NCBI GenBank assembly: GCA_032622095.1
Contig: CP136065.1
Coordinates: forward strand, 22,622,134-22,686,133
DNA: 64,000 bases
Source: Siphonodentalium dalli
Taxonomy: Eukaryota; Mollusca; Scaphopoda; Gadilida; Siphonodentaliidae
Direction: 5' to 3'
Shown: positions 1 through 13,377 of the stretch, in pieces
Numbering within the stretch: position 1 is the first letter of the stretch
Layout: every line of letters starts with the position of its first letter
Notes under the pieces: model-generated
What the model was told of the DNA's origin: nothing
Seen by the model: only the letters and a program-made list of their open reading frames with translations
The model's database searches: none
Made by a program: the position numbers and the translations under genes

Positions 1-136
1 TGTAAATTTTCAAATCTATTCTTCAATAAATGCAGACTGCATGGTGTGTTGATAGATTCCAATTTGAAATCCAAGGTGGCTGCTCGGTCAAAATAGGAGT
101 CTCCCATCTAAAGGTCACCCTGAACTTCTGTATTAA

Positions 137-735
137 GTTTGGTGATGATGGGATGGGGGATGTGGTCTGTAGGGTGTGATGATGGGATGGGGGATGTGGT
201 CTGTAGGGTGTGATGATGGGATGGGGATGTGGTCTGTAGGGTGTGATGATGGGATGGGGGATGTGGTCTGTAGGGTGTGATGATGGGATGGGGGATGTGG
301 TCTGTAGGGTGTGATGATGGGATGGGGGGATGTGGTCTGTAGGGTGTGTATTAAGTTTGGTGATGATGGGATGGTGGATGTGGTCTGTAGGGTGTGTATT
401 AAGTTTGGTGATGATGGGGTGGGGGATGTGGTCTGTAGGGTGTGTATTAAGTTTGGTGATGATGGGATGGGGATGTGGTCTGTAGGGTGTGTATTAAGTT
501 TGGTGATGATGGGATGGGGGATGTGGTCTGTAGGGTGTGTATTAAGTTTGGTGATGATGGGATGGGGTCTGTAGGGTGTGTATTAAGTTTGGTGATGATG
601 GGATGGGGGATGTGGTCTGTAGGGTGTGTATTAAGTTTGGTGATGATGGGATGGGGGGTGTGGTCTGTAGGGTGTGTATTAAGTTTGGTGATGATGAGAT
701 GGGGGATGTGGTCTGTAGGGTGTGCTAAAGCATTT
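137..735. repeat. Minisatellite with 34-bp then 48-bp units
   Basis: Units of about 34 bp (TGATGATGGGATGGGGGATG...CTGTAGGGTG) run to about 345. Then come units of about 48 bp that add TGTATTAAGTTTGG. The flanks (ATCCAAGGTGGCTGCT before, GATGGCTGCAGGCGGCCATG after) match the satellite family of 47.4-54.4 kb, so this is an internal expansion in one family member. Reading frames through it are repeat artefacts. Confidence 0.93.
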
Positions 736-1632
736 ATTTATGCAAATAATAAAATCAAAGATGGCTGCAGGCGGCCATGTTTTTCATCAAAAATCATTCA
801 AATTTGATAGCTCCAATCTACAGGTAAGGGCTGTAGGGTGTACCAATGGATTCAAATTTTAAGACGGCTGCTAGTGGCCATGTTTTTCATTGTAATTACG
901 AATTGTTTTACAACTCCCATCTATAGGTCACACTGAAGCTACATATGAAGATTAGTGAAGATCGGATCAGGTAATGCGGCCAGTAGAGCATGCCAAAGGA
1001 TATTGTTGACAGACATACAGATGACATGCCAATCCATGGCAAAAGCTATTAAAGTTGAACTAAAAAGGATAATGGATTGATTCAAACTACCGATTGAGAA
1101 GCTGTTCAATATTCTGGGTTCACTCAGGCTGTGTTATGTTTTTCTATTATAGGCTTGCCTATAAAATAGTGGAAAATTACCAAAATGTATATCATCGTAT
1201 GTATCTCTTAGAAGCCACAGTAAAATACAATTTTGTTATTTCACTTTAGCGTTCGTTATTTTACTGTAGCTTATATAGTGAACGACAATTTTTATTTCGC
1301 AGCTCCAGTTTCTTTTTTTTTTTTGCATGAAAATAACCGCAGTTTCATTTTGGTTTTGTATTCACTGCAAATTCAGACTTAATCACTATCATAGGTCTTT
1401 CAAGTAGAAAGGAAGCTACTTTGTATTATTTGCTAACCAAAAACACTTGCAATTTCTATGTTTAATCCCGATGACGTTACCCACCCCATAAATGAATATT
1501 CCAAATATACCAGGATGAGATTGTGCACCCTGTAGATGAATATCGTCTGTATATTGAGATGATGCTCTAATTGTTATCAAAGTCATATTTATTCCCTCTT
1601 TGAACTTATGACATCCTTCATGTATACATATA
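736..1632. other. Repeat tail, then unrecognised sequence
   Basis: 736-1010 holds two weak units of the ATGGCTGC..GGCCATG family. From 1010 on I see nothing beyond a T-run near 1313. Confidence 0.5.
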
Positions 1633-1936
1633 CAGTCATGTCCTAAAAAATTGATTCCTTAACGACAGAACAATTGTGCGTAATTTTTCAGGATTCAGTT
1701 GAAAAAATGGCTTGTTGCCATTCATTGGAAAGCTCTCCCTGATTCCCAATCGCCAACCGGAACATCAGCCACAAGAATATGTTTATTCTTATTTTTCTTC
1801 TCTGCAAGATAAGTATATTATTTTAGTCACTGAGAGCTTTCCGGTGAATGGCAACAAGCCATATTTCCAACTAAATCCTGAAAAATTACCCATAATTCTG
1901 CTGTCGTTAAGGAGTCAATTATTTAGGGCATTACTG
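1633..1936. mobile_element. Mariner-type MITE copy with extra core
   Basis: The left end is CAGTCATGTCCTAAAAAATT after TA. The right end is TTATTTAGGGCATTACTG. The arms include GGCTTGTTGCCATTCATT and its complement. Between the arms is a core of about 90 bp (CAACCGGAACATCAGCCACA...) that the other copies lack but that recurs alone at 13978-14076. Confidence 0.85.
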
Positions 1937-2333
1937 TGTACTGAAAGTATATTTAACTGAATATAATATAATTATATGTGCAAGTTTCCCAAGATAAATA
2001 TTCCATGTTACTGTTTAATTAAACAGAATACAATTGCACATACAATTTAAACACAAGGAATTGACATTCAAACGAAAGTTAAGTTTCCAAGATTCTGAAT
2101 CCTACATGACCTCTGATTTACACAAGGTGACATAGATAGGAAAAAAATGAATTTTATTTTTCAAATAGACATTTCTTCGTTAATGACACAATGTATATCT
2201 GCTAAATATAATAATTTTACCCAGAATATGTATCTCCATCAAAGATATGAACACTGAATTATTGGTTATATCCTTCATGCTCCGCATTAAAAGAAATTAA
2301 AAACAAAATTGGTACGACATATTTATTCACGCG

Positions 2334-2465
2334 CATGAGATATTCGGTATTCAAACAAAAACTGTAGATATTCTGTCTATTTTGCTTCTCCCCAAAGATA
2401 TATACACATAATGATACAAGTGTGTTAATGAGTTTGTTGATGCGGCATGAGTTGAGTGCTAACAT
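2334..2465. repeat. Dispersed repeat, copy 1
   Basis: About 125 bp nearly identical to 15249-15373, including TGTAGATATTCTGTCTATTT and GATACAAGTGTGTTAATG. The nature of the family is unknown. Confidence 0.85.
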
Positions 2466-2489
2466 TGTAGTATAATAGAGTTATAATAT

Positions 2490-2680
2490 ACTAGCAGGTT
2501 AGCCCGCCACTGGAGTCAATCATCAGAAACATGACATTTTTTAAACTAATTTTTTGAATTTAATTAAAAAAATTTAATTTAAATTAAAAAAACAATTTTA
2601 TTAATTTTGTTAATAAATTTTTTAATTAAATTTTTTTTTTTCAATGAGTTAATTCTGCCTTTTTAATCAAGAGAAATAAC
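2490..2680. repeat. Solitary truncated head of the CTAGCAGG repeat
   Basis: It starts CTAGCAGGTTAGCCCGCCAC, then CAGAAACATGACATTTTTT and an A/T-only stretch, then TTTTTCAATGAGTTAATTC. This is the same order as in the array at 8.4-13.2 kb, but the body and tail are missing. Confidence 0.8.
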
Positions 2681-4484
2681 ATTTTCAAATAGAAAATACA
2701 TATTCCCTATAAGATACTTACACACAGAACTACATGGTATATTCATCTTTATTCACAAGAAAGGATTCTATGAGATCCGTTTAAAATTTATTATTTGGGT
2801 ACGAAATAGCTTAAGTACCTTTTTGAATCATTATTATGACGTAGCAAGTCAAGGTCATTTGTTCACTTGTTATGTAATATGTATATAAGCAAGTGGGGAC
2901 ACAGTCAAGATCTCTTTTTCATCCTCTTACAAGATTCGAGGGGTGTGACCGAGCAGCGGGGAGGGAAAATCCCAATTTGGGAGGGACCTGTGAGTTCAGT
3001 GTGTAAGTATCTTATAGGGATTATGTATTTTCTATTTGAAAATGTTATATTCCCTTCAAAGATAATTTACACACTGAACTACATGGTAGAATCAACTCAT
3101 AGGAGGAGGCTGCGAGGAATGAGATACTATTGTATTTTAGTTAAGAGTAATTATTTGGAACCTGCTGAGTAGCAACAAATGGATCCAAAAGGTACCGATT
3201 TGCAGATTTTATTGATGGTACAAGGTAGAGTGGAGAAAGTGGAAGAATGAGCCCATTGGCTGAATCTCTGCACCCCCCCCCTTTGGTTCTGAATTCAGAC
3301 AAACCTGTAATTGTGAAATCTCCCCAAGGTCATATGCAGGTACATGCATGTGCCACCTCCTCCCTGGCGTAAGCTGGTCATATGCAGAAAGCATAGACCA
3401 CCCTGCTCCATGGTATGTGACTGAACGAACCAAGATATCCCAACGTTTCAACACCAGAGGAAGGAAATCTATTCTGACCTGAATGGTCAATCTGGATGCA
3501 AAACGAGGAAGTGGCAACTTTAAATACGATTAGAACATACCACCAAGTCATGTATGGTGAAGAAAACCCAGATTTAAATAGCCACCGCATCTTGATTGTA
3601 AGGTTTGCGACCTACTGGCAGTAACGGTGTCTAAATCGACCAACTGATAAAGGCGCAAAAGAAGTATTGTCTGACTGCCCATCAAATGACAGTATTTTAC
3701 TTCAGTGAATTAATACACCGGACAGAGGCCATATTCCGTCCGACAAAGCCCATGATTGGTAGTTACTTTAAGTCTGGAACTGGTAACAAAAACCCCAGGT
3801 AACTAAGTCCATTAAGAGCGTTATAGGACTTGGAAATTCCCAAAATGTTTTCTGGTATCGAAACAATCGAGAAGAAAAAGTTCGGAGAGTCCCGAGTTGT
3901 AACTACCTCCACAGCCTGTCAATCCAATAGTGTATGCAGTTACATGTACACTTGATTGAAAGGAATACTTTGCAGTCTGCATGTAACATATTATAAAATG
4001 TGTAGAAGGAGGAGACCCATCGTGATGGAACTACTTCAAACAGTCTGAAAGAAAGAACAGGCCATAGATGATTAAGGTACAAAAACAACCAGACTGTCTA
4101 TAACAAGAAGATTGTGTCTGCTTGTTATTCGCTGATTGTTCTTAACAGCCGAAGGGCCCGGGTCCATGAGCTGTTATTGTTTTTAGCCCACCGCAACCAC
4201 CAATGAGAAAGCATGTACTCGTTCGACATGTGGTCGAGGAGGTATGCCAGAGGTGTGAACAGAAGGCCAAATTTACTGAAGACCAGTCACATGTGTGTAT
4301 GGTCGGACGGTTGTCTGCCGCTCATACAGCGAGGACCCGGACCCTAGGTCCTCCCCGCGGGCAGAGACTCTCTGTCACCAACAATGATTGTCTCATGTGC
4401 GCCGTTAGACGAATTGCCCGTCTGCTTGAGTAATGCAAGACAGCATGTCAAAAAAGGAGCACTGAGTACAGTAATGCCCGATTC

Positions 4485-5479
4485 CAGAGGTGCCACGACT
4501 ATTTATTTTGATAATCGACAATCGGTCGTCAACAATAGGCTATAATCGATTAATTGTACCTAACACCATCAGTGGAAGTATTCTGTAATATGGCCTATTG
4601 GCTTGGTGCTGAGTAACTACAATGTCGCTGTTGTTTGAAGAATCGGCTCAGGACATGTTTACATTAATGAAGTGCATCACAAACCACTTTTATTGACCAA
4701 TGAACAGAATGTATTCTATACCTGCACAATTATTATAATATAATGTGTGAGTTCATTAGAACGAACGTAACTATGAATTTCAGTGTCTGAATAGCCAAAC
4801 ATGCAAACAATATAAAAGTAGTAATGCATAATGCCTATTAATGGATGGCCGACGGTTTGTATTTGATAATATTGAGTTTCATTCAGCATTCACTGCATGA
4901 TAAGAAATAGCCTATACTATTAACCTCTCAGTATACTGATTCAAGCACAGTATACTCAAATGACATCATGGAGAACATTGCTGATTAAAATGCCATAGGT
5001 TCCCTAGTTTCCAGAAAATGTCAATCAACTCCCAATGGTTCAATCAGATTCAAGGGCAAGTGCATTCAGCTCATTGAAGACAGTGACAGTCGGCATTCTC
5101 TTTATTTCAAAGTTGTAGTTCCGCCTTACAAGTATAAATATACAATGACATCGCCATAATTTCAAAGCTGCAGGGCCGCCAATTTGTAGAATGAACAACA
5201 ACCTGAAGATTAACCATGGCGCATCATCAAATGAACTGCAGACTGTTTGCAACATAGGTTAGTAGCACTCATGTTGACGGAATCTCTCCGATATGCGATC
5301 ACAGGTTTATAACCCATCGGTTGTAGATTAAACCGTGTAAAACAAACACGGTATTCAATAATACTGGACATGTCCTGATGTCAAATTAAATAATGCATAT
5401 TAATCGACGATGGAGATGGTAATCGATAATCGGCTTTATCAACGGTTCATCGATTATACGACTAATCGTGGCACCCCTA
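4485..5479. mobile_element. hAT-like element with TIR CAGAGGTGCCACGA
   Basis: CAGAGGTGCCACGA at the left and TCGTGGCACCCCTA at the right are inverted, followed on both sides by subterminal ATAATCGA/AATCGATTA motifs. I find no target duplication, so it is old. It lies within the inverted-repeat composite of 2.7-8.2 kb. No transposase is recognised. Confidence 0.6.
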
Positions 5480-6460
5480 CAAAGGACTCCTTCAAGCAGG
5501 GCATCAACGTGTGTTGTTGGCATGATTCAGGGCTCAAAGTTCTGAAATGCACCTGTTCCCATGGAACAGGTTATTACCTACCGTACCGCCACCCCAAAAG
5601 ATTGCGTGAATTCAATTGTCTATATCGTAACCTGATAAGCTAACCCAAACTGTAAAGCCATGATATTGAACGAGAATAGATCTAATCCTGGTACTGCAGG
5701 TAAAAAGCCCATTGGGATTGTCCTATATAAGGCTGTAGAGTCAAAAGCTGATGAATGTACTACGCAAAGAGAAACGTGATTCACAACTTGGTTCGCAGAA
5801 AAAAGAGCCTATATCTGCAGAAAGCCAGATTGACGCTCGCAAAATCTTAGAAGGAATCCAAGGCTTGGTGTTTCGCCCCATGGAACCGTAGTAAGGGCGA
5901 AAGATGATCTGTGTAAACTTAACACCAGAAAAATCGAACGGTCACCCATAAACAAAAGACAATGCTAATCAGTGACAAATGGAAAGGAAATAAGTTTGAG
6001 CCCTGGTAAAACCTCATGGTTTTAAAACAAATTGAGTGTTTGTTAAAAGTCTCGGCCCCGGCCGATGACTGTGCTATGTACACTGTTATGGACAGCACCC
6101 GAGATTATCCGACATTAGCCGGCGCGCTGTCTGGTGGCCCAATGCTCGGTCCCCCCTCGAACCTCCCAGGACCCAAATCTGAGGCGAGAAACTGCGTCTG
6201 CCACACCTCGATGCCTTGCAATGAACTCTAGTTCTTTTTTAGAGACACAAGAAAAAACAGCAAGAGCTCTCCGAAAACCAAAGTGAGAATCAGGATTCGC
6301 ATTGGATGGCAAGTAGCCCAGTTAATTAGAATTGTAATCTAAATGTGGGATTGTCAGATCCAAGCAATGGATTTTGTTATCTTTTAAGTAAAAAAATGAA
6401 TACACAGGGCTGCATAAAGCCTGGGAAGAGACATCGAGGTATGATTAATGTGCAGACTGT

Positions 6461-6640
6461 TTCCCCCCCCCCCTAACTGGAGCCAGCTTAAACCCTGACG
6501 TGAAGCTGAACGACACCACACTAATGTGGGCAGATCAGTCAAATATACATAGAATGAACTGAAACTTTGGATTACACTAGCCCAAGATCTGAGATATTAC
6601 TTGATTCGTGTATTACCCCCCCCCCCCCCCCCCCCAAGAC
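6461..6640. repeat. Poly-C tracts
   Basis: C runs of about 10 at 6462 and 19 at 6616. Similar runs lie near 3272, 9054, 20879 and 41076. They are probably unstable and error-prone in sequencing. Confidence 0.9.
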
Positions 6641-8429
6641 AGTTACTATGAACTGCCACAGCCCCAGTGGCTACACTGGCTACAACTCACCTCCCGTCAA
6701 AGAGCACAAGCATTTTACGGCCATGCAGAGTCCCGGAAATGGTCTTAACAGCAATTCCACCCGAGGGTAGACGCCAGGGAGCAACTTAGTTTGGAAATTT
6801 TGATTATCCAATAAAGAGCCTCACATTGACATGATGAGAGTATTTTGTTCTCAATCTCAAAGTCACATAAAATTCATACTAAATTGCTTGGCTATTATCC
6901 AAGTTTGGATGGCAAATTGTGACGTGATGCGATACCAGTTAAGTTGTTCCCTAGGGGGCTGACATATCTTTGTACTTCCCACCTGCTTGTGAAAGGGAGA
7001 TGGGAGGATCCAGCAGGAGCGGGCGAGCATGGTCGGATCCGTGAACACTGGAACCCACCCTCGGAACAGTATGGCGCCTTTGTCTACTGTGACATTGGTG
7101 AAGTATGCGACGGGGCCCCTCAAGGTCTGCATGGAACGAGGAATTGGATTAGCCTGAGCCTGCTTGACAATGGGGTGACTGAAATCGAGGCCATACGAGG
7201 AAGAAAAATTGCGTGTTTTATGACCAGTTATAAGGATCAGGAAAGCGACCTAAAAATATTCCAGGAAATTAGGTGACTGAGTTGCAACATTATTACTTGT
7301 GAAATTGTGTCAGTGATCTAACAAAAAAGTTATTTTGTTGGCAAACAATCTCAATGTGAATTGTAAACGAATTCATAGTGAACTATGAGCCAAGCAAAAC
7401 CACACAAGTGAGTTAATTCATAGATAAACGAAAAAAGGACACAAACCTGATCCCTAATTTTGCTACATATGTCAACATGAAACAGATGTGTGAGTGACAA
7501 TTTCAGAATTTCGATGTAAACAAAACGAATGTTGTCACGTGGCAAAATTTCAACATAAACAAAGTTATAAATGCAATGTTGTCTCACTGGTTGAATGTTC
7601 TAATACTTACATTCTAAAACCACAAGAACAGAGATAACATAGCAACTGTGCTGAATAGGCATTCCCAAAGAGAGTTCAATACGTAAACCGCTGCATATAT
7701 ACAGAAGAATTCAATTTCGAATTCTATTCGGAATTCTAAAACACGTGCTCCGAAACCGGAAGTTGGGAAATTACCCACAATTTTCAACATAATACAATAG
7801 TTTTAATTGTAGGAAATTGTCACTCTGATATTAATTTAATAATTATTGTGTCGTTTCCCAAATTAAAACGATGTCACAACAAGTTAAAAAATTTGGAACG
7901 GAATTGTTAAATGAAGCCGACAATAATATGGGTTCAATTTTCTCATAGCGTGTACTTCCCTTCGAGGCTTGTTTTCACAAGATGAAAAAGAGATCTTGAC
8001 TGTGTCCCCACTTGCTTATATACATAACAAGTGAACAAATGACCTTGACCTGCTACGTCATAATAATGATTCCAAAAGGTACTTAAGCTATTTCGTACCA
8101 AAATAATAAAATTTTAAACGGATCTCATAGAATCCTTTCTTGTGAATAAAGATGAATATACCATGTAGTTCAGTGTGTAACGTATCTTTGAAGGGAATAT
8201 GATGTACCCATCCCTAAAAGAGGTATGATTTACGGTACATCGGGCATAAAACTGACCCGATGAAAATCTCCCCCGTTCCTAGGAACCCGTAAGTACAACG
8301 ACAGACATAAGAATCATACAAGACGCTCGTGTCTGGATACAGACTCTGATGCCTGTATCCAGACATAAGAATCACACTACACGCATACGCTCTTTGTCAA
8401 TGACAATGCGGATAGGAACGCTCTTTAAC

Positions 8430-11400
8430 TATCAACGCGATTAACCCCACAGTGCCAAGGACGGTGATTTTGGTGACTGGGAGTGGAGAAGGAGTTAATA
8501 GGAGCCTCTCGAAAATGCCGCGACGACGCGTCCTGTGTGCTTATTATCCTTATATAGGAAGTTTGAGCTCAATCGGTCCAGGCGTTTTTGATTCTATAAA
8601 GTATATACACATATACACAGATATATACATATGGAAGTCTCAAAATATATAGTAGACTAGCCGATGAGCCCGACGTTGTCCGGGCTATTCAAAAACCAAA
8701 TTTCAAGTCGATAGCTCCACCCGTTTCCGAGATCTGTTCTGCGCATGCGCGAAGCTGGCGTCGCACGGGCTCGGCGACCCGATAAAATTCGTATCAGGGT
8801 CAAGATACATTCACATACCAAATTTCAAGTCGATAGCTCCACCCGTTTCCGAGATCTCGTCTGCGCATGCGCTGCACGGGCATCGCACGGGCTCGCCAAT
8901 GCGACAGCGACGACCACCTGGTCAAACTACACTCACGTACCAAGTTTCGTCCCGATCGGTCGGTGTTGTTATCTGATGCAAAAGACGAAATTGTGAGTGT
9001 TGGTTTGTAACCAGGATTTCTGAGAAGCATTATGCCTATATCTACACTAACTACCCCCCCCCCAAGCCCTGACCTAAGTGTCATACATACTATAACAATG
9101 ATGTTGTAAGAGTACTATGGCATCCAATAAATCTCCCCGCATAGAAAACCACTCGAAAGTATTGTTCCCGTAAATCTCTCTGCAGATGCTAATAGCGTTG
9201 AATGGTAAACACACACTCTTTATAGCGATGCGTCAAAAACAAATGCTCATTAAATTATCACTTGATTAACCACCGCAGTGCCGTTTTTTGTGACTGAGAT
9301 TGGAGAACGGGTGCTCTGAGCTTCTCCAAAATGCGACTACGGTGTCCGTGGGTTTTTACACTTATATACGAAATTTGAGCTCAATCTGTCCACGCGTTTT
9401 CGATTCCATGAAGTACACACATACATATATATATATACGGAGTTCTCAAAATATATAGTACTAGCAGGTTAGCCCGCCACTGGCGTGGTTGGTCAGAAAC
9501 ATGACAATTTTTTTATTTTTTAATATTTTTCTCAATGTGTTAATAGTCATTTTTTGTTTATAACATGAACATGACAATTTATAATGTTTTTAATTAATTT
9601 TTTAATTAATATTTTTGATTAATTTTTTAATTTAATTTTTGGTTTTTCAATATTTTACCCGTGCATTTTTAATTTATTTTACCCGATTAAGGTGAAGAAG
9701 ACATAAGAATCACTAAACACGCAGTAGCCGTCACTAAAAGATGTATGATTTAAGGTATTCTGACTTTTTAATCGAGATAAATGCATTTCGCGTTTCGCGT
9801 CCGTAGTTTCGTACGCATGATTAACCGTTTAGAAACGTCGATGGCAATAAAGAGCGTTAGTCGGTAAACGACTCCAAATACGGTCAATATAAAGATCGTT
9901 AATGCCTTAACCCACGAAGTGTCGTTTGCGGTGATTTTGATGATTGGGAGTGGAGAAAGGGTGCTCAGAGCTTCTCCAAAACGCGACAACTACGGTGTCC
10001 GTGGGTTTTTACCCTTAGATGGGAAGTTTGAACTCAATCGAGCCAGCCGTTTTCGATTCTATAAAGTACACTTATACGGAAGTCTCAAAATATATAGTAC
10101 AGACTAGCAGGTTAGCCCGCCACTGGCGGCATTCGTATCATGGCTTTGTTTCAGAAACATGACATTTTTTTAATTTAACCAAATTTCAAGTCGATAACTC
10201 CACCCGTTTCCGAGATCTGGTCTGCGCATGCGCGAAGCTTGCGTCGCACGGGCTCGGCGACCCGATAAAATTCGTACCCGGGGCAAGATACATTCACATA
10301 CCAAATTTCAAGTCGATAGCTCCACCGGTTTCCGAGATCTCGTCTGTGCATGCGCGAAGCTGGCGTCGCACGGACTCGGCGATCCGATAAAATTTGTATC
10401 CGGGGCAAGATACATTCACATAGCAAATTTCAAGTCGATAGCTCCACCCGTTTGCGAGATAACGCATTCTTTGTTTTTCAATGAGTTAATTCATGGTACC
10501 CGTCCTCCCCGTCCTAAACTTCAGAGCGGACAGTCAATTAATCCCGTCGTGAAATCCCTCTGCATAATATTTCGAGCTCTTAGATCAATTCTGCCTTTTT
10601 AGTTGCATTTCGTCCGCATCCGTATTTCGGACGCATTGGGGTCAGTCGTTTAGCCACGTCCATTGGAATCCGCATCGGACGCATGGGGTATCGTTTAGCC
10701 ACGTCCATTGCAATAAAGAGCGTTAATTGTTAAAACCTCCGTATAAGGTATAGATAAAGAGCGTTATTGCCTTAAACCCCGCCGTGCCTTTGCGATGATT
10801 TGGGAGTGGATAAAGGGTGCTCAGGGCTTCTCGAAAACACGACTACGGCGGTGTCGGTGGGATTTTACACTTACATACGAAATTTGATCACAATCTGTAC
10901 ACGCGTTTTGGATTCTATGAGGTACACACACTTACACACACACACATACACACATATATACGAAGTCTCAAAATATATAGTATAGACTAGCAGGTTAGCC
11001 CGCCACTGGCGTGATTGGTCAGAAACATGACCTTTTTTTTGAGAATTTTTAATATTTTTTATTTTTTATTTTTTTAATATTAATTTAATGCTTTTTAAAT
11101 TTAATTTATGTTTTTTTTAATATTTATTTAATTTTTATTCTAATTGACCTATTAATTTATATTCTAATTGACCCGATGAAATCCCCCTTCCTAGGAATGA
11201 CAGACAACGCATTCTTTGTTTTTCAATGAGTTAATATTCATGGTGCCCGTCTAAACTTCCCCGTAGTCCCCAAAAAGAGCGGACAGTCAATTAATCCCGT
11301 CGTGAAATCTCTCTGCATAATATTTCGAGCGATAAGGTTGCGTTGAATTGTAAACAAACGCTTCCTATATCAATTCTGCTTTTTAATCGAGATAATTGCA

Positions 11401-13197
11401 TTTCGATCCGCATCCGTATTTCGGACGCATGGGGCTAGTCGTTTAGCCACGTCGATTGCAATAAAGAGCGTTCGTCGTTAACAACTCCGTATATGGTCAA
11501 TATAAAGATCGTTGATGCCTTAACCCCCCGAAGTGGCGTTTGCGGTGATTTTGATAATTGGGAGTGGAGAATCGGTGCTCAGAGCTTGTCCAAAATGCGA
11601 CGTGGACGATCCCCGTGGGTTTTTACACTTATATACGAAATTTGAGCTCAATCCGTCCAGGCGTTTTCGATTCTATGACGTACCCACATATATACACACA
11701 TATATATATACGGAAGTCTCAAAATATATAGTAGACTAGCAGGTTAGCCCGCCACCGGCGGCTTGTCCGAAACATGACATTTTTTTAATTTTTTTTTTAA
11801 TTTTTAGCTCCACGCGTTTCAATAAGAAAAATTTGTACCCGGTAGCTCCACCCGTTTCCGAGATCTGGTCTGCGCATGCGCGAAGCTGGCGTCGCACGTA
11901 CTCGGCGACCCGATAAAATTTGTACCCGGCGCAAGATACATTCACATAGCAAATTTCAGGTCGATAGCTCCACCCGTTTCCGAGATCTGCCTTTCTGCAT
12001 AATATTTCGAGCGATAACATTGCATTGAAATGTCAGACTCCCATCGTGAACCTCAACACGAAGTAAACACGTGTTTCGAGCGATAACATTGCATTGAAAT
12101 GACTCCCATCGTGAACCTCAAGACGACGTAAAACACGTGTTGTGTTCTAGGAAATGCACTCAATGCAGATGCTAATAACGTTGACTTCGTATATATATAT
12201 ATAATGACGTTATTAACCCCGGCCGTGCCGTTTGAGCTGATTTTTATGACTGGGAGTGGAGTACGGGTGCTCGGAGCTTCTGGAAAACGCGTGGACGACA
12301 TCGTACGTGGTATTTTACCTTTAGATAGGAAGTTTGAGCTCAATCTGTCCAGCCGTTCCCGTCCTAATGTACTATTTCGAGCGATAATAATTGTCAGACT
12401 CCCATCGTGAACCTCAACACGAAGTAAACACGTGTTTCGAGCGATAACATTGCATTGAAGTCAGACTCCCATCGTGGACCCCCAAGACGACGTAAACACG
12501 TGTTTGTTCCGGTATAACTTTGGAGACTCTGACTTCATATATATATATAATGACGTTATTAACCCCGACCGTGCCGTTTGAGCTGATTTCGATGACTGGG
12601 AGTGGATAAAGGGTGCTCAGAGCTTCTCGAAAACACGATTACGGCGGTGTCGGTGGGATTTTACACTTACATACGAAATTTGATCTCAATATGTACACGC
12701 GTTTTGGATTCTATGAAGTACACACACACATATATATATACGAAGTCTCAAAATATATAGTATAGACTAGCAGGTTAGCCCGCCACCGGCGGCTTGTCAG
12801 AAACATGACATTTTTTTTAATATTTTTTTTTAATTTTTAGCTCCACGCGTTTCAATAAGAAAAATTTGTACCCGGTAGCTCCACCCGTTTCCGAGATCTG
12901 GTCTGCGCATGCGCGAAGCTGGCGTCGCACGGGGCTCGGCGACCCGATAAAATTCGTACCCGGCGCAAGATACATTCACATAGCAAATTTCAAGTCGATA
13001 GCTCCACCCGTTTCCGAGATCTCGTCTGCGCATGCGCGAAGCGGGCGCTGCACGGGCTCGCCAATACGACAACGACGACCGCCTACAACAACAAACTACA
13101 CACACGTACCAAGTTTCGTCCCGATCGGTCGAGAATCGTAGATTTGTATAAATGACAGACAGACAGACATACAAACATACAGAGGTCTTCAAAATAT
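8430..13197. repeat. Head-to-tail array of a mosaic retroposon-like repeat
   Basis: About six to seven irregular units of roughly 650-1,030 bp. A unit starts CTAGCAGGTTAGCCCGCCAC (heads at about 9461, 10105, 10987, 11737, 12767). It passes through an A/T-only stretch and variable middle modules, then GGTGATTTTGATGACTGGGAGTGGAG, AAATTTGAGCTCAATC and a CACATATATATA microsatellite, and ends AAGTCTCAAAATATATAGTA. The next head follows at once. Some units carry a module of about 100 bp (AGCTCCACCCGTTTCCGAGA, TCTGCGCATGCGCGAAGCTG) one to three times. The right end finishes with a (GACA)n tail near 13153, typical of a non-LTR or SINE 3' end. Confidence 0.85.
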
Positions 13198-13237
13198 ATA
13201 TGAGATTAGTGCACCGATAAATAAGTGTTATTTACCC

Positions 13238-13377
13238 AATGTGTTTGTAACGATTCATGTATCGCGACTCGGCTAGTTTTCGTGGCTATATAGCGACGAG
13301 GCGACCTTGATCACCGAGTCGCTATATGACCACGACAACTAGCCGAGTCGCGATACATGAATCGTTACAAACACATT
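13238..13377. repeat. Perfect-type hairpin (foldback element)
   Basis: AATGTGTTTGTAACGATTCA, then TGTATCGCGACTCGGCTAG, is complemented by the second arm over about 60 bp each side with a short loop near GACCTTGATCA. It is a small palindromic MITE lying just past the array end. Confidence 0.88.

Larger units (their letters stand above)
2700..8200. mobile_element. Large composite bounded by ~220-bp inverted repeats
   Basis: The left arm (about 2700-2923) and right arm (about 7981-8200) are complementary with few mismatches, for example GCAAGTGGGGACACAGTCAA at 2890 and its complement at 7995. The left side also has a smaller inverted pair (about 2680-2735 against 2990-3050) and a partial second arm copy at 3046-3085. 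The 5-kb interior has no gene I recognise; it holds a hAT-like element (4485-5479) and poly-C tracts. It could be a long foldback element or a transposon filled by later insertions. Confidence 0.65.

Noticed and set aside
8745-10602. Frames of 80-124 codons with KFQVDSSTRFRDLVCACA-type peptides
   Set aside because: They are repeated copies of the 100-bp module in the head-to-tail array, read in changing frames.
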